Below are positions 14,822 through 28,700 of a DNA stretch of 64,000 nt, in pieces (the first letter of the stretch is position 1; each line of letters opens with the position of its first letter). This DNA comes from Arabidopsis thaliana (Eukaryota > Streptophyta > Magnoliopsida > Brassicales > Brassicaceae). The stretch lies in the NCBI RefSeq assembly GCF_000001735.4, contig NC_003071.7:14067151-14131150 (forward strand), written 5' to 3'. Below the pieces are notes generated by a model. The model did not search any database. It was not told the DNA's origin and saw nothing but the letters and a program-made list of their open reading frames with translations. A program made the position numbers and the translations under genes.

Positions 14822-15993
14822 CTTATTGGGAGCTTTTTAGTGTATTTATACTTACTTTTAGGGCAAGAAAAGATGTAATGATGATAGATGGATTGAGGGG
14901 AAAGGGTTTATATAGAGAAGAGCTTTACGCAATTTGGAATTTTGTTTTTGAAAAAATTATTTCTCAAGATGATTATTTGATTATTTTACTCCATTTAATT
15001 TAACTTCTAAATGGTTAAATGATTGGCTTGTAGCCGCATTTATTAATTGATTTAAGCTATGTATGAAGAGATCAATACTTGAATATACATATACCGGATT
15101 ATAATTATAAGAATGAAACTGACACTTATTGAAAAGTTTTGCCTAAATTATATTACATCATGGCTAATGACTTGTGTTTAAACTATTGTTGTGTCCTAAT
15201 GGTTTGTGTTATATTCGACCAAAACATGTATGATGTATCCGAATGATTTGTGTTAGAATCGGCGTTGTGTCACCACTCGGATACAAACCCACATATACTA
15301 TATGAGAATTCTCTAATCCGGTAATCCGGTCTTTGAGAAAAAAGGAGCAGACATTCTATTAAAAAAAGAGACAGGATCATAAATGGGTCCATTTAGCTTT
15401 TCTATTGTTTCTTCAAGAAAACGACCACTCTCATGAGTTCAATTAAACCTAAAACCGAGGGTTTTAATCCCGTTCATTAGACGCAAAGTGTTACGTCCGA
15501 AGAGCATCATAGTAAAGTTTTTTTTAGTTAAATACCATACTAAAGTTAAACAAATTGTTAAATACCATACTAAAGTTAAACACATTGTTCTTGTGATAAG
15601 TTAATCATATAGATTTGGAATGTTTTAAGAAGATCTACATCGATCAATGCACAAACCAAATCTAGGGTTAGATACGCATAACATGAGGCTGAAAGAGAAA
15701 TGTGAAATCTATTCATGTGCAGCTGGAGTGTAAAATTTGGGTTCTTCATGTTTAAATTAATTTGGTCAATTCCTCTTTTAATGCAATGATGAAATATCAG
15801 TACATATTGTGATACAATAATTTTACACAATTATTCCTCTTGTATTATTGTTTTCACCTCTAATCTAGAACATCCTGTGTATTTGAAAGATGGCTTTTAT
15901 TTTCATGGAATTTTTATTACAAGAGAAATTAACCACATGCTTCTCATAGTTATAAGGAAAAACATAAGGAAATTACCGGATCATCAATTTTAA
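14822..15993. other. YUC7 promoter and defensin-like gene 3' flank
   Basis: About 1.17 kb of AT-rich DNA holding the YUC7 5' UTR and promoter and the 3' UTR of the defensin-like gene. It includes a 30-bp direct repeat at 15527-15586, listed separately. No further gene is visible. Confidence 0.5.
15527..15586. repeat. 30-bp tandem duplication
   Basis: Two head-to-tail copies of a 30-bp unit beginning GTTAAATACCATACTAAAGT (15527-15556 and 15557-15586) that differ at one position. It lies about 710 bp upstream of the YUC7 start codon. A recent local slippage duplication is likely. Confidence 0.85.
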
Positions 15994-16428
15994 TTAATAA
16001 CAACAACATTTTTTAGGTTGAGAAGGAGACACGATATGACAATCTCCTGCCGGGTAGCCCGATGATAGGCAGTCCACATTGCATTTATAATCATCATAAT
16101 AAGGCGTACATGTATTAAAGCATTCTAGTCCATTGATCTTTGCTTTGATCTCTGCACATATATACACAAACTCCACATTAATCTAACTACAACCACAACA
16201 TGCCAAATTACATTTTCAAAAATTCATATTCTTTGATAATTCTCAAAATTCTCCATTTTTATATCGCTTTTAAAAATTTACATGATCAAAGCTAACTAAT
16301 TTTAGTTACTATAGGTGCATTATTATTATATATAAAAAAGTACCTGATGCCATAGCGTTTTGGGAGGACGACGAAACAGCCAACATAACTACAAGAAAGA
16401 AAGTCACTACGATTTTTGTGAAACCCAT
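15994..16428 (-). CDS. Defensin-like (DEFL) secreted cysteine-rich peptide
   Basis: Two exons (16344-16428 and 15994-16151) join to 80 residues, the standard DEFL structure with the intron just after the signal peptide. The first exon encodes MGFTKIVVTFFLVVMLAVSS, a clear secretion signal. The mature part has eight cysteines spaced C-X3-C-X8-C-X3-C-X9-C-X10-CCC and ends Cys-Cys-Cys-Tyr. Eight cysteines match plant defensin-like peptides, but the closing CCC cluster replaces the common C-X-C. Such peptides act in defence or cell-cell signalling; which applies here cannot be told. Remembered as AT2G33233. Confidence 0.85.
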
Positions 16429-19400
16429 TATTATTTTTAAGTCTATTGAAGAAAAATGGTCTGTAATTTTTGGATCCTGAATAACCCCTATTTATAGAAC
16501 TATTAATCTTGGAATTTAATACATAAATCCCAAAAGATCTCATTGTACCACTCTTTTCTATTTTCTTTTTGATAAAGATCTTTCTCTTTTCTATATTTTT
16601 ACCATAAAAATACTTTCATTTTTCTCAACATCGTATTTTGGGTAAAAATAATTTGAATAAGTATTAATTAACATTAAAAATCTTGAGATTGAACACGTAT
16701 CATTTACTTCCAAAACAATCTCAATACTTTTTCATTGTTTTTAAACATTTATCGTCTTGCTATAATAAGTTAAGAAATCTCATTTAGTTTTAGTAGTAAA
16801 TCATTAAGAACCTTTTGATCAAGTAGTACAATATTGAATCAAAAGATTCTCATAGTTAGCCTTTCATATTTGTTAATAATATATATCTACTCCATATATA
16901 TAAACATTTCTTAGTATATTTTGTGTAAAAATAATAGGGCATATGTGTGTGTGAAAAATATGCATTGGAATCCACACAGAAAAAGTGAAATGGATATCTT
17001 TTGAGTTTTGCCAGTAGAAATTAAATAACCAACACACCCAATGATGGATGAACTACAACATAACTACTCTGTTTTCTTTACGTTTTCTGTTTATCTTTTT
17101 ATATCCTTCATAACTTCTTAGGATACTATAGTTCTCTGCAATCTATTATAAATGATTCACATCGATAATATCGAATCATGTTGTGTAAGAAACTAATATC
17201 ATGATTTATGAAAACTAGATTTCTTCAGGAAACCTCGATCGAGATTCGAGAGAGTGATATATGTACGTAGTGGAGTTGAATCGGGCAAAGATTTTTCTCA
17301 CCAAAATCTAGAGTTCCTTTTTAAGTTTAATATAAGGAAAATGTGTATAGATGCATGCATATGACGTGTCTAGCCTTAATAATAGTTTTAGTTTCATAGA
17401 TGAACTTTAGATTTAGTTGATAATTATGAAATTCATGGCTCCATGGAATGACGAGACTATTCACTCTATCGATGAGTCATGAGTAGGTCTATTGTCCTTT
17501 TTGAAATGATAAAACTAAAAGAGTGTTCCCAGACTCCCAGTGTTAACTGTTAAGCCACTAGCAAGTAATTAACAACCTAGATTTAATAAAACTATCGCAT
17601 ACTTGAGAGTCGTTTATACATTATAAAAGTAATACTTGTGATCATTGCGTTCTATATAAACAACTTCTATATAAGCTGAAAAAAAACTGATAAGAAAAAA
17701 TTAATACAATCGTAATTTGAATCCAGTTAAAAATAATTTGGATTCAGTTACAAAGATATGCTAAAAGCTATAGGTAATATTTCGTTTTTATTTGAATAGA
17801 AATGTAATAGTACTCGGTAATGCAGTAAATAATTCGACTATTTCCATGAAGCGACCAAACCATTTCTCATCATATGCACACACTCAGACAAATATATTGG
17901 TCAAATCACGTGCTGGGAATATGCGTACATTATAAATAGATTATAGCCAATCATTAGAACACATTATAACGTTTGAAATGAACGATTATATACGTATACT
18001 ACTTTAAAGTTTAAACCAAAACAACAACAATAACCAGGAAAAAAAGAACAATTTTGTTCCTAACTAAATTAGTGGTAATTATCGTTATAGGTTCTTTAAT
18101 ACTGGAGCGGATCATATTAAGAGATATATTTAAAGAGGTCAAATAATGAATTCATACATGCACACATAGATATATATGGCTATATGTAGTCGATCACCAT
18201 ATGATAAGATAATATAGTTTACATTAACAAGAAAAAAGATAATATAGTTTTTTTGCATTTGCGACGTCGGCTTAACTTTGAGGAATCAACCCAAACAAAA
18301 TTAAAAGAAAAACACTTGGTTCACAATATTTGTTAGGGCAAAATCATTGCACAAACACATTTATAGATATACGTGCATGTATATGTAAATATTATAGGAT
18401 GGAGAAAAGGGACAAAAGAAATAGAAGATGATAAATGCAAACAAACCTCCATAACTGTAATAACTAAAAGAGTATGGGAAGACCATGTGATCAGATTCAC
18501 ATGTTTTTCCTCCTCAGTGTCACACTCAGACTCAGACTCATCATCAGGTGTTTTTACCATTGGTAACTAACTTAGTTAACTATAACCCCATTCCATCAAT
18601 TTTCATCTTCCTTTGAAAAACAAAATTAGAAATAGGGTATCCTCTAAGTTAGTATTTTTCAAATAATATCACTACTTTAAATTACAACAATCTTTTTTTT
18701 TTTTCATACGATTACAACAATCTTTTTAAATGTCTAAAACTACCATAAACATAACTATATTAAAAACCGATACATATAATATAATGATATTATATTACTG
18801 TCATTGATGTGTCCCTATCAAGATTCAAACATGTATAATGCATGTTACCTTACTGTGTTGATGATTGGAGATGGCTAGTGCTTTGGTTTGTCGTCAATTA
18901 GCTAACTTAGGAGTGTTAGCGTGGTTTGTTTTAGTGGATTTTGGTCTGTGCTAGCCAACCTTGGGAAATGATCTTGGTAGAGTGAGCTAGCGCTTTTGTT
19001 CTTTTGGTTCGTCTGTTTCCACTTTGAGAAAGCTCATGGTCGTATCTAAGAGATGCTTTCACATGTTGAGTGCGTGTTCATGATCTCTGGTTCAGTCTTC
19101 CCGGGCTACCGTGTTGAAAGACTTGTTTTTGTTTGGTTTTCAATGATTCGACCATCGCCGTTTGACATCTCGTTTCTTCCTCCTTGAGACGTCTTTTTGG
19201 AAATTCTTCAAAATCTTTTATCACTTCATTGATTCTGTAAACATTATTGTATTTGTTGATCGACGGACTGATTATTCTTTGTTCCATGTTTTTTTTTTGT
19301 GAGTCAATCCTAATTTTTTTCATTTTTAATGACATGTTCACATTTTTAGCAAAAATAAAATAAAAAGCCTGGATTATTATCTTCGATACTGGATTAATTA

Positions 19401-19791
19401 CTGCCACTTTTTTTCTCGTTTTGATTGATGTATTAAACATTAGTGTTAGTAAAATGCAAAAAGATCCTCCAAATTTGAACAATATCGCAAGGCCAATTAT
19501 GAATCTCTGACCCAATAAGGGACTAAGGTTACAAAACTGATTACTAACGTTTGTTCTACATAGAGAAGTTTCTTGCCTTACAAGTAAAATACTGGCTGGC
19601 TTTAACCTAACCACCACCACCACCCTGAAGATAATTAACGTATAAGAATCAAATCAAAAGAAGAGAGCGATCCCTACACTTGAGCTCAACATGCCCTCTT
19701 AAAGCCTAGACGACGAAATCGATCAAGATTCTACAAATCGTAAAACTGTGCAAGGGATTACTATACAATTTCATTGCCAAGTAAATAGGTC
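16429..19791. other. 3.4-kb gene-poor spacer
   Basis: Strongly AT-rich DNA between the defensin-like gene and the myosin XI-D stop codon. It holds direct repeats such as GATAATATAGTTT (18208 and 18237 areas) and ATTACAACAATCTTTTT (18681 and 18711 areas). A slightly more GC-rich island at about 18850-19620 carries a long minus-strand open frame, listed separately. A 75-codon minus-strand ORF (18333-18560, acidic start MVKTPDDESESECDTEEEKH) has no recognisable family. Confidence 0.5.
19078..19623 (-). other. Unassigned open frame, possibly decayed coding or transposon sequence
   Basis: An open minus-strand frame of about 180 codons ends just downstream of the myosin stop codon. It opens at a GTG run rather than ATG, so it is not a simple gene. 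The C-terminal part (about FEEFPKRRLKEEETRCQTAM onward) is charged and protein-like; the middle is hydrophobic and AT-driven. Base composition here is less AT-rich than the flanks. I recognise no family. It may be a relic, part of the myosin 3' UTR by chance, or an unannotated exon. Confidence 0.2.
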
Positions 19792-22700
19792 TCATTCCTT
19801 CAGAAAGTGGAAGTTAGGGTTATCAGCGAGTTCCACAGCTGGTTTTACATTGGTAAAGTCTTTTTCTTGCATAGAGTTCGAGATTTCATCAGCTGCAAAG
19901 GGGATGCTGAGTTTCACCAAGACAATATTCAAGAGGTTATGGTGATGATGTTTGAACAATTTAGAGAAATTTAGGCGTATTGTGAAATCTTCAATACCTG
20001 GAATTATTGTCTAACAAGAAGGAACGACTGTCTTCGTCTTCATCTGTAACTAGAAGTTTCAAGTTGGAAATCACCTGCACCCATAGATATATGAAGCCGA
20101 TGTAGAGATTGGAAATATGTAATTTGGTTTATCTGAGAAATGTTGAGAGCAAACATACGTCTGGAGATACATTTTGATCCTCGTGATCATCAATTTTGCA
20201 GAGGGTACATATTCTATACAATTGCTGAGTACTAAGAGCCTGAGAGATTAAAGACAGATATAAAGATCATAAGATGAGGAATACAACAAATCCTAACCAT
20301 TTTCCAGGCATGTTTTATAATATTTAAAGACTTTTTTCAGATCAGAGAAGCAGAGAGTAGTTACCGGGCAGAGGTTAGTCGTTAGATCATCATATGTAAT
20401 TGTGGACTTCTGTTCTGTAACCTGGAAGAGGATTACGATGAAACATTCAGGAACGAGAAAGAAGCAAGAGTGTTGTGATGTTAATTAAGTTGATGTTATT
20501 TGGTTCATAAGAAACTGACCAATAGCACTAAGGCTTGTCTTGTGTTTTTGAGTTCATCCCAAGAAGATCCTACAAACTGCATTCAGGAGAACTTAATCGA
20601 CAAGTGAAATCAAGCGATTGAAACTGTCTGGTTACTAGAATCATTTAAAACAACTGAACTTACATCTTCAGTTGCCTGGCTGCACCAAGACTCTAGTTCA
20701 TTTAGCCAGACATTCACCTTCTTGCCCATGATGAATGTGCAGCATTCACGTTGCAGAAGGCTGCATTAGTTAGATTACAGCTTTAAGTTTATTGGCTGAT
20801 GGTGGGTTAGGTGATTTATATTCGTTAAAGGTTGATGGGGGAATGTAAATATTTTACCTGTTAAAGAGTTGAACGTTGATGTCTTGGAATGTTTGGCAGA
20901 AAATCTTCTGAGCAAGAAACAGAGGAACCTGAAAGAAGAAGTTTGTCAGAGTGGAAATCTAGGAGTAAACAGAATCAAACACAATCTTTCATCCTCGAAT
21001 ACAGAAAAGTTCTTACGTAGTTTTTCTTCAATGTGCCGAGAAGCTGATTCAAAAGACCAATGACGTCTTGCCAAGTTTCCGTGGGTGAATTCTCCTCAGA
21101 TGGTTTTGCCAGTGAATTCTCTGCGGATGGCTTTGCCTGTGGATTCACTTCGGATAGCTTTGCCTGTGAGTTCTCTTCAGATGGCTTTGCTGGTGAATTA
21201 TCTTCAGAAGGCTTTGCTGCTAAATAATCTTCAGACAGCTTTCCTGATGAATTATCTTCAGACAGCTTTTCCGGTGGATTCTCTTCAGATGGCTTTTCTG
21301 GTGAATTCTGTTCAGATGACTCAGCTGATAAAGTCTCTGCAGAGAACTCATGTGATGAATCTTTCAGTCCCTGATCCATTAGTTGAGAACTAATAAGTGA
21401 GATGACCTTATCTAGCAGAGATCATGATCTGAAGGAAACCATAAATAGTTCTACCTGAATGCAGGACGAAAGCACAGGTGCGAGTTTTCTCTTCACATTC
21501 TCTTGAAATATCCCATATATAGTCTCAATGTAGGCTGTAAGCTGCTGCTTGAAAAGTAAAGCAGGATATCGAGCATCTACTTGTTGCACTACATCACCTG
21601 AAAGGCTGGCCGAGGAGGGTGAACGGAAACCCTAAACATATGGAAGTCATATTAGAGGAAATCCCACAAGACACGGAAACCCTTAAGTTAAAGCTTTATG
21701 GCCATTAGTATGCTTAAGGTATTCTTAGAGTCTATAAACAGGATTTTGTTACCTGTGTCATCCTCCCAAAAAAAGAAGTTGGCTGAGGAGGTTTCTTCGG
21801 ACTTGCACCGGTTGTACTATGAGATTTCAAGCTTCTTTGAAGCAAGAACAGCAGTGTAGATGTGTTTGTTAGCCAATAAGCCAAATTGCTATCATCTTCT
21901 GGGTTCTGAAAGTATATCAACGCATATTGATTAAACCTTCTGAGAAGTAGTATTCAAGACGCCATATTTCCAATGATTCTTTGACCATAAACACTATAAA
22001 GCGATTACTATTTAAACTTCCAGGTTACCTCTATAGCAGAACCAAAAATAGGAACAATACGGTCAAAGACACTGGTTTTCTCTGCTTCGAATAGTTTCCA
22101 GTGTATGAGACATTTGTAGATTGTAAATGCTGCAACAGGCTTTCCGTGGCTGAAACCGACGTTTTTCGAAACACATTTGAGTAGGACGTCAACAAATTCC
22201 TGCATAATAACAACATGACATAAGTAATTGACCAATTCAAACAAGTATCACAGTACTATGACTGCTGTATTAGTTAGGCACATACATGGGGTTGTTGTTC
22301 AATCTGAGATCGTCTAAAAGACATTGCCCCGAACCTTCTTGATGGTATAGGAGCAAATGATTCCTGTAAGAAAGAGATTTCTATTATAATTCTATAGTAA
22401 CAAAAACTTGCGAAGATGATTAAGTGTAAACAAGAACAATTCATCTAGTTTTCACTTACATGATGTCCGTTCTCCACAGGCTGGAAGAGGTACATGAAAA
22501 CGAAGAGGTCAAGACTTTTCTTGAAAATATAATCTATATAAAGAATATGAGAAGTGGAAAATAGAGGGTTTTTACAGGTGGTCTTGTAAATGACACCTGA
22601 GGTGACATTTTCCGGGAAGCTGAATTACGTAGCGCTTGCTGCCGAAGAATTTTGTCTTCTGCTTCCATGTCAGATACCTTTTCCTCTAGCCTAAATTTAG

Positions 22701-25700
22701 GAGTAAATAAGTAATGCATACATAGATACTGTTGAAAATGAAAATAAATAGCAAAGAAAAGATTGAAACATTGAAACTTTGGGAAAATAGAGAATGCAAA
22801 TCGATAACCTTTGCATAGATGTTTTTAACTCGATTAGTTTTGTCTCTGTGTCCACAACCTGCTTAAGCCTCTCTTCACAAAGTCTACTTGCTTCCTCATA
22901 CTTCTTCTCTGTGTCCACAACCTGCTTAAGCCTCTCTTCACAAAGTTTACTTGCTTCCTCATACTTCTTCTCTGTTTCGTCTATTTTCCTTTCCAACAAA
23001 TCTACCAGATCCTGTAGAATTTCAATAAATTTAAGAGAGACATAACGCACAAACTTTTAATGGAGAAGAATACATTTTGTGGAAAACTAACATATAAATC
23101 TTTGTTTTCAGCAGCAAGTTTGTTGGTCATTTCATCATCAATCGAAAAATCTTCTGCTAATATCTCTTCTTTGAGCATCTGTGGTCCTTCCTTTTGCTCG
23201 TTTGGTGAATCATTTCCATCGTTTTCATAATTTTCATTCTCTAATGAACTCACAAGTGCCTGAGAAGAGTCATACTCAGAACAATGGGAAAAACAAACCT
23301 AAAACTTAAAAAGAATCAGGAGTGGAGCTATGTCACTGTAACTTTACCTTCAGACGTTCATTCTCTGCTGCAAGATTACTCAACATCTCATAATCAGATG
23401 AAGCACTCTCTTTCAATTGATCTGAGATGTTTGAGCTTGTTACGTCGTGCTTTCTGTCTAATGAATCGATTTTCTTCTCCAATGTACTGACCAAAGCCTA
23501 CGATACGTTGTACTTGTTAAGATATCAATTACCGAGAGAAAACATTGAAATCTCAAATGAACCGCTTTTGCCACAAATCTGGGTCGTCTATCATAAAACA
23601 ATATCTTGAAATCCTACCTTCAATTTTTGATTTTCAGCTTCGAGTTTGATAATTACACCTTGGTCAATGACGGGAACCTCCTGTTTTACTCGTTCTTCAC
23701 TTAGCTTACTTGTTTCTTCATATTTGCTATCGGATTCATCAATTTTCCTTTGCAACGAGCTCACCAAATCCTTAGAAGTTAGAAGGAAAATAAATAAGAC
23801 AGAGAAACCACGATCATATTTTCAAAATCTTTATGACCTTACCTTGAGCTGTTCATTTTCGGCAGCAAGATCATTTGTCATCTCCAACTCCTTAGCAAGT
23901 TCTTCAAATTCTAGTTGCATATCTTGTAAAGCAGACTGCAACTTCAAAATCTCCTCACTTTTGGTTACTTGAGTTTCCCCTAGCTGAAGTTTCATATCAT
24001 TTAAAGCTGACCGCAAATCTTCGACTTCTTGAGTTTTGACTTGCTCAAGCTCCATCTGCATCAGTAGGCAGATCAGATGCTTCACATAGAAAAGGGAAAC
24101 ATCAACAAAAGATCTACTATTGCAAGTTCTGAGATGTGTACCCTCATTTGTTTCTCAAGCTCTAAGCATGAAGTGAGTTCTTCCACTTCCTTTTCTAGCT
24201 TAGTCTTAGCGTCTTGGAGGGCACCTGTTTCCTTAGCAGCCTGGAAGACAAAAAAATATCTTAGGAAATCTCAGGATACATTCGAATCTGTGAATTTGTA
24301 CATAAAATTGACTATAGATCATCAACTTGAGCTCTCAAAAGAGAACCTTAAAAGATTCAAAAAATACTGAGAGAAACTTCCAATCCACAAGTATACAATT
24401 TTTCAACATCTTGATGACAATCATGTTGAATATTCACGTACATCTCATGGAAGGTAGGATCGTATAAATTAGGTTTAGAGAAAGAAAGAGCTTTTATTGT
24501 TAGCTAAGAGAGAAAGTCACCATTTTAAGCTTCCGCAATTCTCGGTGTGCAACTTTCACTCTCCAGCCACATTGAGTGGTAATCGCTGCTTTCTTCGTTC
24601 TCAAATACCGCCGTCGACACAAACATCTTCTGATTTGACTCTGTGGAATCAGTAACACACATGTTATTGATACACAAACAAATTCAAGTATTTGATATCT
24701 TTAAGATACGAAAAAGGAGAGATCTTTATCATCAATATGAGGTTTTAAACTTGCTTGAATAATAATCGCTGCTTTTCTCTTCGTCCTGTATTGAAATTCA
24801 ACTCGAGCAGCCATTGCACGCAACCCAGACTGAATGGAAATAGCTGAAGCACACAACTTTTTAAATGCTGTCTGACATATATATGTCCGTGCCTGCTTCT
24901 GAATTCTCACAGAAGCAGCTTCTCTTCTCGTGGCCTTAAACTGAACGCGTGCAATATGTCCTGAAATGAGTTGGGAGAAGCCTTGTTAGACATGAAACTA
25001 TATTTGACGCCAATAATCTACCCGACGAGCAATCGCATAGAACATGTATTACCTCTACAAAAGGCTTGGATTTCAGTTGAAGCGGACTGCAACAGCAGAT
25101 ATTTTTTGCGAGACAGATACGTAATGACTTTCCTCTGTATAATCCTTGCTGAATGCCCAAGAACTTCCGCTCGGTGAGCATCCAGTTCTGCCATCTGACC
25201 TGCCCTAAGAAACACCTTTGTCTTCCCTATCTGTGATTTAAAAAATTTAATGAATCTTGTGCAGTGTAACCAGGCAATATATCCGAAGTGGCATTGCCTG
25301 TACCCTTTGTATCTCTTTTTTTGGAAATCACAATGTAAAGGCAGCAATCCAGGAACTGTGTGATAAGTATATGGAAACGCACCTGAAAACCTTTAAGGTC
25401 CACTCTTGCTAGAAGCTTTTTGCAAGCATCAACTTCATCAAAGCTATAGAATATTAAGGCCAGAGAGAAAAGGTTTATATCAGTCTAAAACCTTAACGTC
25501 TATTTAACATTAGGCTAAGAATTTAACTGCAAAATATGTATTGGAGAATCTACCTTCTCTCCGTTGCCTCTGGGGCCAAAATTCGGAACCTGGTCAAAAA
25601 TTCATTGAAAGGCTTTCTAGTGGGATATCCAGCACAACTAATCCTAATGGCTTCCATGACCCCCTGAGGTCAGAAAAGTATGCTTCACAACATCACGTAA

Positions 25701-28700
25701 AGACCGAAAAATTGTCGCAGTTGCAAAAAATAACAGTATATGGTTCTCTGAAACATTAAGCTTACCCCACACCTAAGTTGATGCAGAACATTAACGTTCT
25801 CAAATATTTCTGGCTTAAGAACGTTATTTGGCTTAACACAACGTATGTAGTGTGGCTCTGTGGTGTTCAACGTCTCGAGCAAAGATTGTAGTTGTTGCTG
25901 TAATTTATAACATGGTGAGAATCACCGGAAAAACAATATAAGAAGAATTTAATGAATTTAACATCATTAGTAGACCTTGAATTGAGAGCCTATTGATGAG
26001 AACTTTGATGATTTGGACGATTCCTCTCGCGATTTTGGGAACAACGATGAGACAAAGGAACAATCTGAAGAGTTCATGAGAGATTGATGTTCTCCAACAA
26101 CATAATCTTTGTTCTTGTCTAAAAATAGTTCAGTCTGATAAGTGACCTGAAGTTGAACATCAATACAGTCATTACACCACATTGACATTTTTGCCATTAC
26201 TTAAAGACAAACATTTAAGCACAAACTTCTGTAGTAAATTAAATCACTAACATCACCAGCATAATGGCAGATGGTAAAGTCTGTACGAGCCAATTTTGGC
26301 TTGGTAAAACGCTTGTGGCTACCAAATGTCTGGTATAGCTTTTCTGCAAGTGTATCATGTGTTGATCTTGGGAACATACTGTAGAGGCATACACAAACTC
26401 AGCCACTTATTGAAGAAGTAAAAAGAAATCAGTGAAGAAAGAACATGACGCTTTGGTACATTACCAAGCCTCATCAAGAAGAGCAATAATTCCACCAGGT
26501 TTCTGACATTGAACAATTCTGTATTAGGTGCTAGAAATCAATAAATATGTATGAAACTGGAACTGCTAGAAAACGGAATAAAGATTCCAACACCACTCAT
26601 TGTGATACTACTTACCTTTTCTATAAGGTCAAGGACATCTTGATTATCAATGAACTCTATGTAACTCCAGTCAATCTCTTCTTTAGTATATTCTTCTTGC
26701 TCCATCTTGAACACATGCTGTAGAAGAGAGGAACATATGCATGAATATGGATCAGCATAAAATTAGATCAATCAAGAATCAAAAATATGAAAAGAACCTC
26801 AGTCTCCAACCTGATTGAAATGCTGCTGCAGCTTCTCGTTTGTCAGGTTTATACAAAACTGTTCAAAACTGCAAAATGTGAAAAGAGAAAGACAACGTTG
26901 TAATTGTAACACAAGCATTAAAACTGCTATCAGTTGAACCATATAACAGCTAGGAACAATCAATTATGAGAATAATAATAATATTGTCCCAGACCAGAAA
27001 AAAATCTCTAGCTAAGTAGCTAAAACTTAAGAAATCCAATAACAAACCATCTGCTCAATGTTTGAAGAAGACTAAATCAGAGAGCATATAGGCAGCCATG
27101 CAGGAAGCAGTATAGGGAGTTTATAAATCAACTCGAAAAAGGAAATTGAACATTTTGGTAGCGTACCGGTTAAGCACCTGTTTGTCTTGAAACTCTCAAA
27201 TCCATAAATATCCAGGACTCCAATTATGTACTTAGAACTTGAGTCTTGGCCAATGGAATTATTTATCTTAGTCACAAGCCTGGGAGCAATAAATTTGTAA
27301 GCTTTCAAAACTTTATATCCCAGGATTGATAATAAGCCCTTAAGAAAGAAGCCGTTATTGTAAACCTACCAATCAAACAATTTAGAATAGACAATCTTGG
27401 CAAGAGCATCTCTGCTTAGTGCTGCACTACCGGGATCAAGAGGCTTTGTAATGCTTTCACCACGAGTCACCATCACCCTATTGCACAAGGAGTTCTCTAG
27501 AGCTTTCTCATCACACCTACCCAAAAAAGAGCAATCAGGGTTCTACCTCCCATTGACAAGAAACCTGTAATCCGAGAACACATAATAGTGAAGCATATAC
27601 ATGAAAAGTTTTGCAGCAACTTTTAGATGGAACCGGGATTTATCGTCCTTGGGTTCTGCACCATCTGATTCTTCGCTCTTTGCAAACTCAATGTTTCCTA
27701 GATGAAGGATAGCAGCAACTACCCGAAAGATTGCATCCTACAAAAGTAAAATGTAAGAAGAGTTATCCTCATTGCTGATCATGTCAATGAAAAAACAAAA
27801 GGTACCTGTTCTTCAGGACTAATTCCAACAACGTCCATAGCTTTCCTCGTAGCTAGGTATTCTTTGGAATCATCAATTGCATCCAATGCATGGCAATTCG
27901 ATTGATTTAGGTAGTGAAATGTGCTTGGTTTCCCTAACTGATACCGCTCAGTTTCCTGAAATTTCAGAACAGAAGCTAGTTTTCAGTATGAATCCCATAT
28001 ATGGCCAAGCACTGGACATACAGAGCCTTCATATGTTCGACCTGATGTAAACATACAAGGGACCATGTTTACCTGTTCTGGCGCAGCGCAAAGCATGTAA
28101 AAGCAATGATAGTTTCTTTCAGGATCAGAAACTTGACAAACTCGTGACCTCTCCAGCAAATATGTTCTAATAGCAGCTCCTGAGATTCTTCCCATATGAT
28201 TGAACTGAATCTCCACAAATTTACCAAAACGACTGCAATATGAGATTTGCCTACATATGTCAAGGTTGACTTCAAGAACATACATAAACTTGAAAAATCA
28301 AGAAATGTGAATGACATTCCACCTTGAATTATTGTTTCTGACGGTTTTTGCATTACCAAAAGCTTCTAAAACTGGATTTGACTGCATAACAGGATCATAA
28401 TACGAGAAGAATAAGAAGATATCTACAGAGAGAAACTCAGTGAGTCTGTCTCTAGTAAGAATGTAGATGCATTGTAAACAGACTATCTACCTCCAAAACT
28501 TGCTGTTCGACAGATCGTCCTTCACTCTCAGCTTTTCCACCCATGTATGCAAGATATTGCATGAGCATTTTTGTGCTCTCTGTCTTCCCAGCACCGCTTT
28601 CTCCACTCACCAAGATCGCCTGGCTTACTCCCTCGTTGATCATTTTTCTAAATTTATATTCTTGATGATGGTGAGGCCCAAAAAAAAATGATAGTGCAAC

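Noticed and set aside
21085..21393. Plus-strand 102-codon ORF with periodic sequence ([15 protein letters not shown]...)
   Set aside because: It is the antisense shadow of the in-frame 27-bp repeat in the myosin exon.
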